From JBEIFW01 sp040382215 (GTDB lineage: Bacteria; Actinomycetota; Acidimicrobiia; Acidimicrobiales; Ilumatobacteraceae): 5,891 bases of DNA. Numbering within the stretch: the first letter of the stretch is position 1; each line of letters starts with the position of its first letter. The stretch is from assembly GCA_040382215.1 (NCBI GenBank), contig JBEIFW010000199.1, positions 1 through 5,891 on the forward strand. Reading direction: 5' to 3'. The notes beneath the pieces were generated by a model. It did not search any database and was not told the origin of the DNA. It was given only the letters and a program-made list of their open reading frames with translations. Shown here one piece after another: positions 4,537-5,891 of this stretch. The translations under genes were made by a program, and so were the position numbers.

Positions 4537-5571
4537 ATGCGGATCGGTGTCCTCACCGGCGGGGGCGACTGCCCGGGCCTCAATGCCGTCATCCGAGCCA
4601 TCGTGCGCAAGGGTGAGTTCCGCTACGGCGACGAGATCGTCGGCTTCCTCGACGCGTGGGACGGGGTGCTCGAGCGCCGGGTGATGCCGCTCGATGTCCG
4701 GTCGTTGCGGGGCATGCTCCCCCGGGGCGGGACGCTGCTCGGCACGCGGCGGGGGAGCCCGTTCGACCATCCCGATGGGCCTGCTCGGGTGGCGGCCACC
4801 CTGGCGGAGATGGGCATCGAGGCCCTGATCGTCATCGGGGGCAACGGGTCGCTCACCGTGTCGTCGTTGCTGCACGAGCAGATCGGCCTGCAGGTGGTCG
4901 GGGTGCCCAAGACGATCGACAACGACATCGTCGGCACGCAGGTCACCTTCGGCTTCCACACGGCGGTGCAGATCGCCACCGACGCGATCGATCGCCTGCA
5001 CACCACCGCCGAGAGCCACGACCGGGTGATGCTGGTCGAGGTGATGGGCCGGGAGGCGGGCTGGATCGCCACGTACGCTGGGATCGCCGGCGGCGCCACT
5101 CATATCCTCATCCCCGAGGTCCCCTTCGATCTCGACGAGGTGTGCGCAACCCTGCGCCGCCGTCACGAGCGCGGCCGCTATGCGTCGATCGTCGTGGTCG
5201 CCGAAGGCGCCGTCCCGGCGCCCGGCACGCTGCCGATGCCCGAGAACGAGCGCGACGAGTTCGGCCACCTGCGTCTCGGTGGCATCGCCAACCGGATCGC
5301 GGGCGAGGTGGAAGCCCGTACCGGGTTCGACACCCGGGTGGTGCAACTCGGTCACGTCCAGCGGGGTGGGACACCCAACGCCTACGACCGGGTGCTGGCC
5401 ACCCGGTACGGGCTCGCCGCCGTGGACGCCGTGCACGCCGGAGCCTGGGGCGAGATGGTCGTGTTCCGCGAGCAGCAGATCGTGCGGGCACCGCTGACGG
5501 AAGCGGTCGGGCGGACGCGCACGGTCGATCTGTCGATCTACCGCGACGTGGCGGGCGTGTTCTTCGGCTGA
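4537..5571 (+). CDS. pfkA: 6-phosphofructokinase (PfkA family)
   Basis: A 344-residue cytoplasmic enzyme phosphorylating fructose 6-phosphate to fructose 1,6-bisphosphate. It resembles actinobacterial PfkA throughout, and its length is typical of that group (E. coli is 320). Motifs: nucleotide loop GGGDCPGLNAVIR (8-20), GGTLLGTRR (64-72), GGNGS (101-105), PKTIDNDI (124-131) with catalytic base Asp128, ESHDRVMLVEVMGREAGW (159-176) with Arg163 and the MGR sugar-phosphate loop, Glu223 in VAEGA, and LGHVQRGGTP (271-280). Phosphoryl-donor marks: Gly104 favours ATP (PPi enzymes carry Asp there), while Lys125 replaces the Gly of E. coli PfkA, a combination I recall from ATP-using actinobacterial enzymes. 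Asn103 is unusual, since Asp or Glu normally stands there. ATP use is therefore likely but not certain. The gene is divergent from the membrane-protein gene, and its stop is 10 bp from that of the convergent GerMN gene. Confidence 0.95.
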   Translation: MRIGVLTGGGDCPGLNAVIRAIVRKGEFRYGDEIVGFLDAWDGVLERRVMPLDVRSLRGMLPRGGTLLGTRRGSPFDHPDGPARVAATLAEMGIEALIVIGGNGSLTVSSLLHEQIGLQVVGVPKTIDNDIVGTQVTFGFHTAVQIATDAIDRLHTTAESHDRVMLVEVMGREAGWIATYAGIAGGATHILIPEVPFDLDEVCATLRRRHERGRYASIVVVAEGAVPAPGTLPMPENERDEFGHLRLGGIANRIAGEVEARTGFDTRVVQLGHVQRGGTPNAYDRVLATRYGLAAVDAVHAGAWGEMVVFREQQIVRAPLTEAVGRTRTVDLSIYRDVAGVFFG

Positions 5572-5581
5572 TCGCCGCCGC

Positions 5582-5891
5582 TCATCCGGCCGTCGTGGCC
5601 GATGCCGTCGTGACCGGCGTCGTGGAAGCGGCCGTGGCCGCAACCGGTGCGGTCGTGGTCGGACTCGGCACGCTGGTCGGGGCCGGGGGATACTCGGGCT
5701 GGCTGGACGGATCGAGATCGGGATACGCCGCCCGTGTCAACGGCTCGCGTTGGAAGAAGCCGTCCCCGCGAGGCCACTCGCGAGACTTGCCCTCGACGAG
5801 GAGACGAACGGCGTCGACGCCGTCGATACCGGTCGCAGTGAACACGACCTGGGCGACGGCCTTGCGCTGCGCGTCGCCCTGGCTCTGGTCG
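5582..5891 (-). CDS. C-terminal part of a GerMN-domain protein (partial, enters from right edge)
   Basis: The frame stays open from the right edge (first whole codon at 5888-5890) to the TGA at 5582-5584, giving 102 residues with no N-terminus. The segment AVAQVVFTATGIDGVDAVRLLVEGKS, then TRAAY, matches the end of a GerMN domain (sporulation GerM and lipoprotein LpqB type), which usually runs as Val-x-Thr-Leu-Thr, a Gly-Val-x-x-Val-x-Phe strand and a closing Leu-x-Arg-x-x-Tyr. After it comes a tail of about 40 residues rich in Pro, Thr, Ser and Ala, which looks disordered. Such proteins are normally secreted lipoproteins, so a signal peptide and lipobox would be expected beyond the window. 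The GTG at 5843-5845 is inside the domain and is not a credible start. The function of free-standing GerMN proteins is largely unknown. Confidence 0.72.
   Translation of the reverse strand, partial: DQSQGDAQRKAVAQVVFTATGIDGVDAVRLLVEGKSREWPRGDGFFQREPLTRAAYPDLDPSSQPEYPPAPTSVPSPTTTAPVAATAASTTPVTTASATTAG

Noticed and set aside
4510..5643. 377-codon minus-strand frame antisense to phosphofructokinase
   Set aside because: The phosphofructokinase reading is unambiguous, and the antisense product is composed mainly of His, Asp, Arg and Val without domain features.

Overview
This 5.9 kb window is GC-rich, densely packed chromosomal DNA of actinobacterial character. I infer an actinobacterium, plausibly class Acidimicrobiia. 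The reasons are the strong G/C third-position bias, a 6-phosphofructokinase of the actinobacterial PfkA type, a GerMN-domain protein, and genes that start without Shine-Dalgarno sequences just downstream of TAnnnT-type -10 elements. The class assignment is from pattern recognition only. I see no tRNA, rRNA, CRISPR array, insertion sequence or phage gene.

Layout. (1) 1-91, plus: the last 29 residues of a gene that looks like a ROK-family sugar kinase or regulator. (2) 123-629, minus: family I inorganic pyrophosphatase (ppa), convergent with the first gene across a hairpin. (3) 695-1897, plus: an AlaC-type aminotransferase, divergent from ppa. (4) 1979-2611, plus: an ACT-domain protein with a GAF-like C-terminal half, preceded by a 19-bp inverted repeat and its own -10 element. 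(5) 2621-4099, minus: glycerol kinase (glpK), convergent with the ACT gene with only 9 bp between stops. (6) 4117-4509 (or 4500), minus: a small two-helix membrane protein with a basic, disordered tail, just upstream of glpK. (7) 4537-5571, plus: 6-phosphofructokinase, divergent from the membrane protein. (8) 5582-5891, minus: the C-terminus of a GerMN-domain protein that runs off the window.

The genes are core metabolism rather than one dedicated system. Glycerol kinase feeds glycerol 3-phosphate into central carbon flow, phosphofructokinase commits hexose phosphate to glycolysis, the aminotransferase links pyruvate to alanine and glutamate, and pyrophosphatase pulls biosynthetic reactions forward. 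The ACT protein is a candidate small-molecule sensor beside the aminotransferase. I found no convincing new defence, mobile or secretion system.

The most notable signals are regulatory. Every complete gene has a -10-like hexamer 6 to 9 nt before its start codon, and three share GGTACC(A/G)T, which implies mostly leaderless transcripts. A perfect inverted repeat sits at the expected -35 position of the ACT gene. The phosphofructokinase has Asn where the family has an acidic Mg-binding residue, and the glycerol kinase lacks the residues behind the two best-known allosteric or PTS controls.
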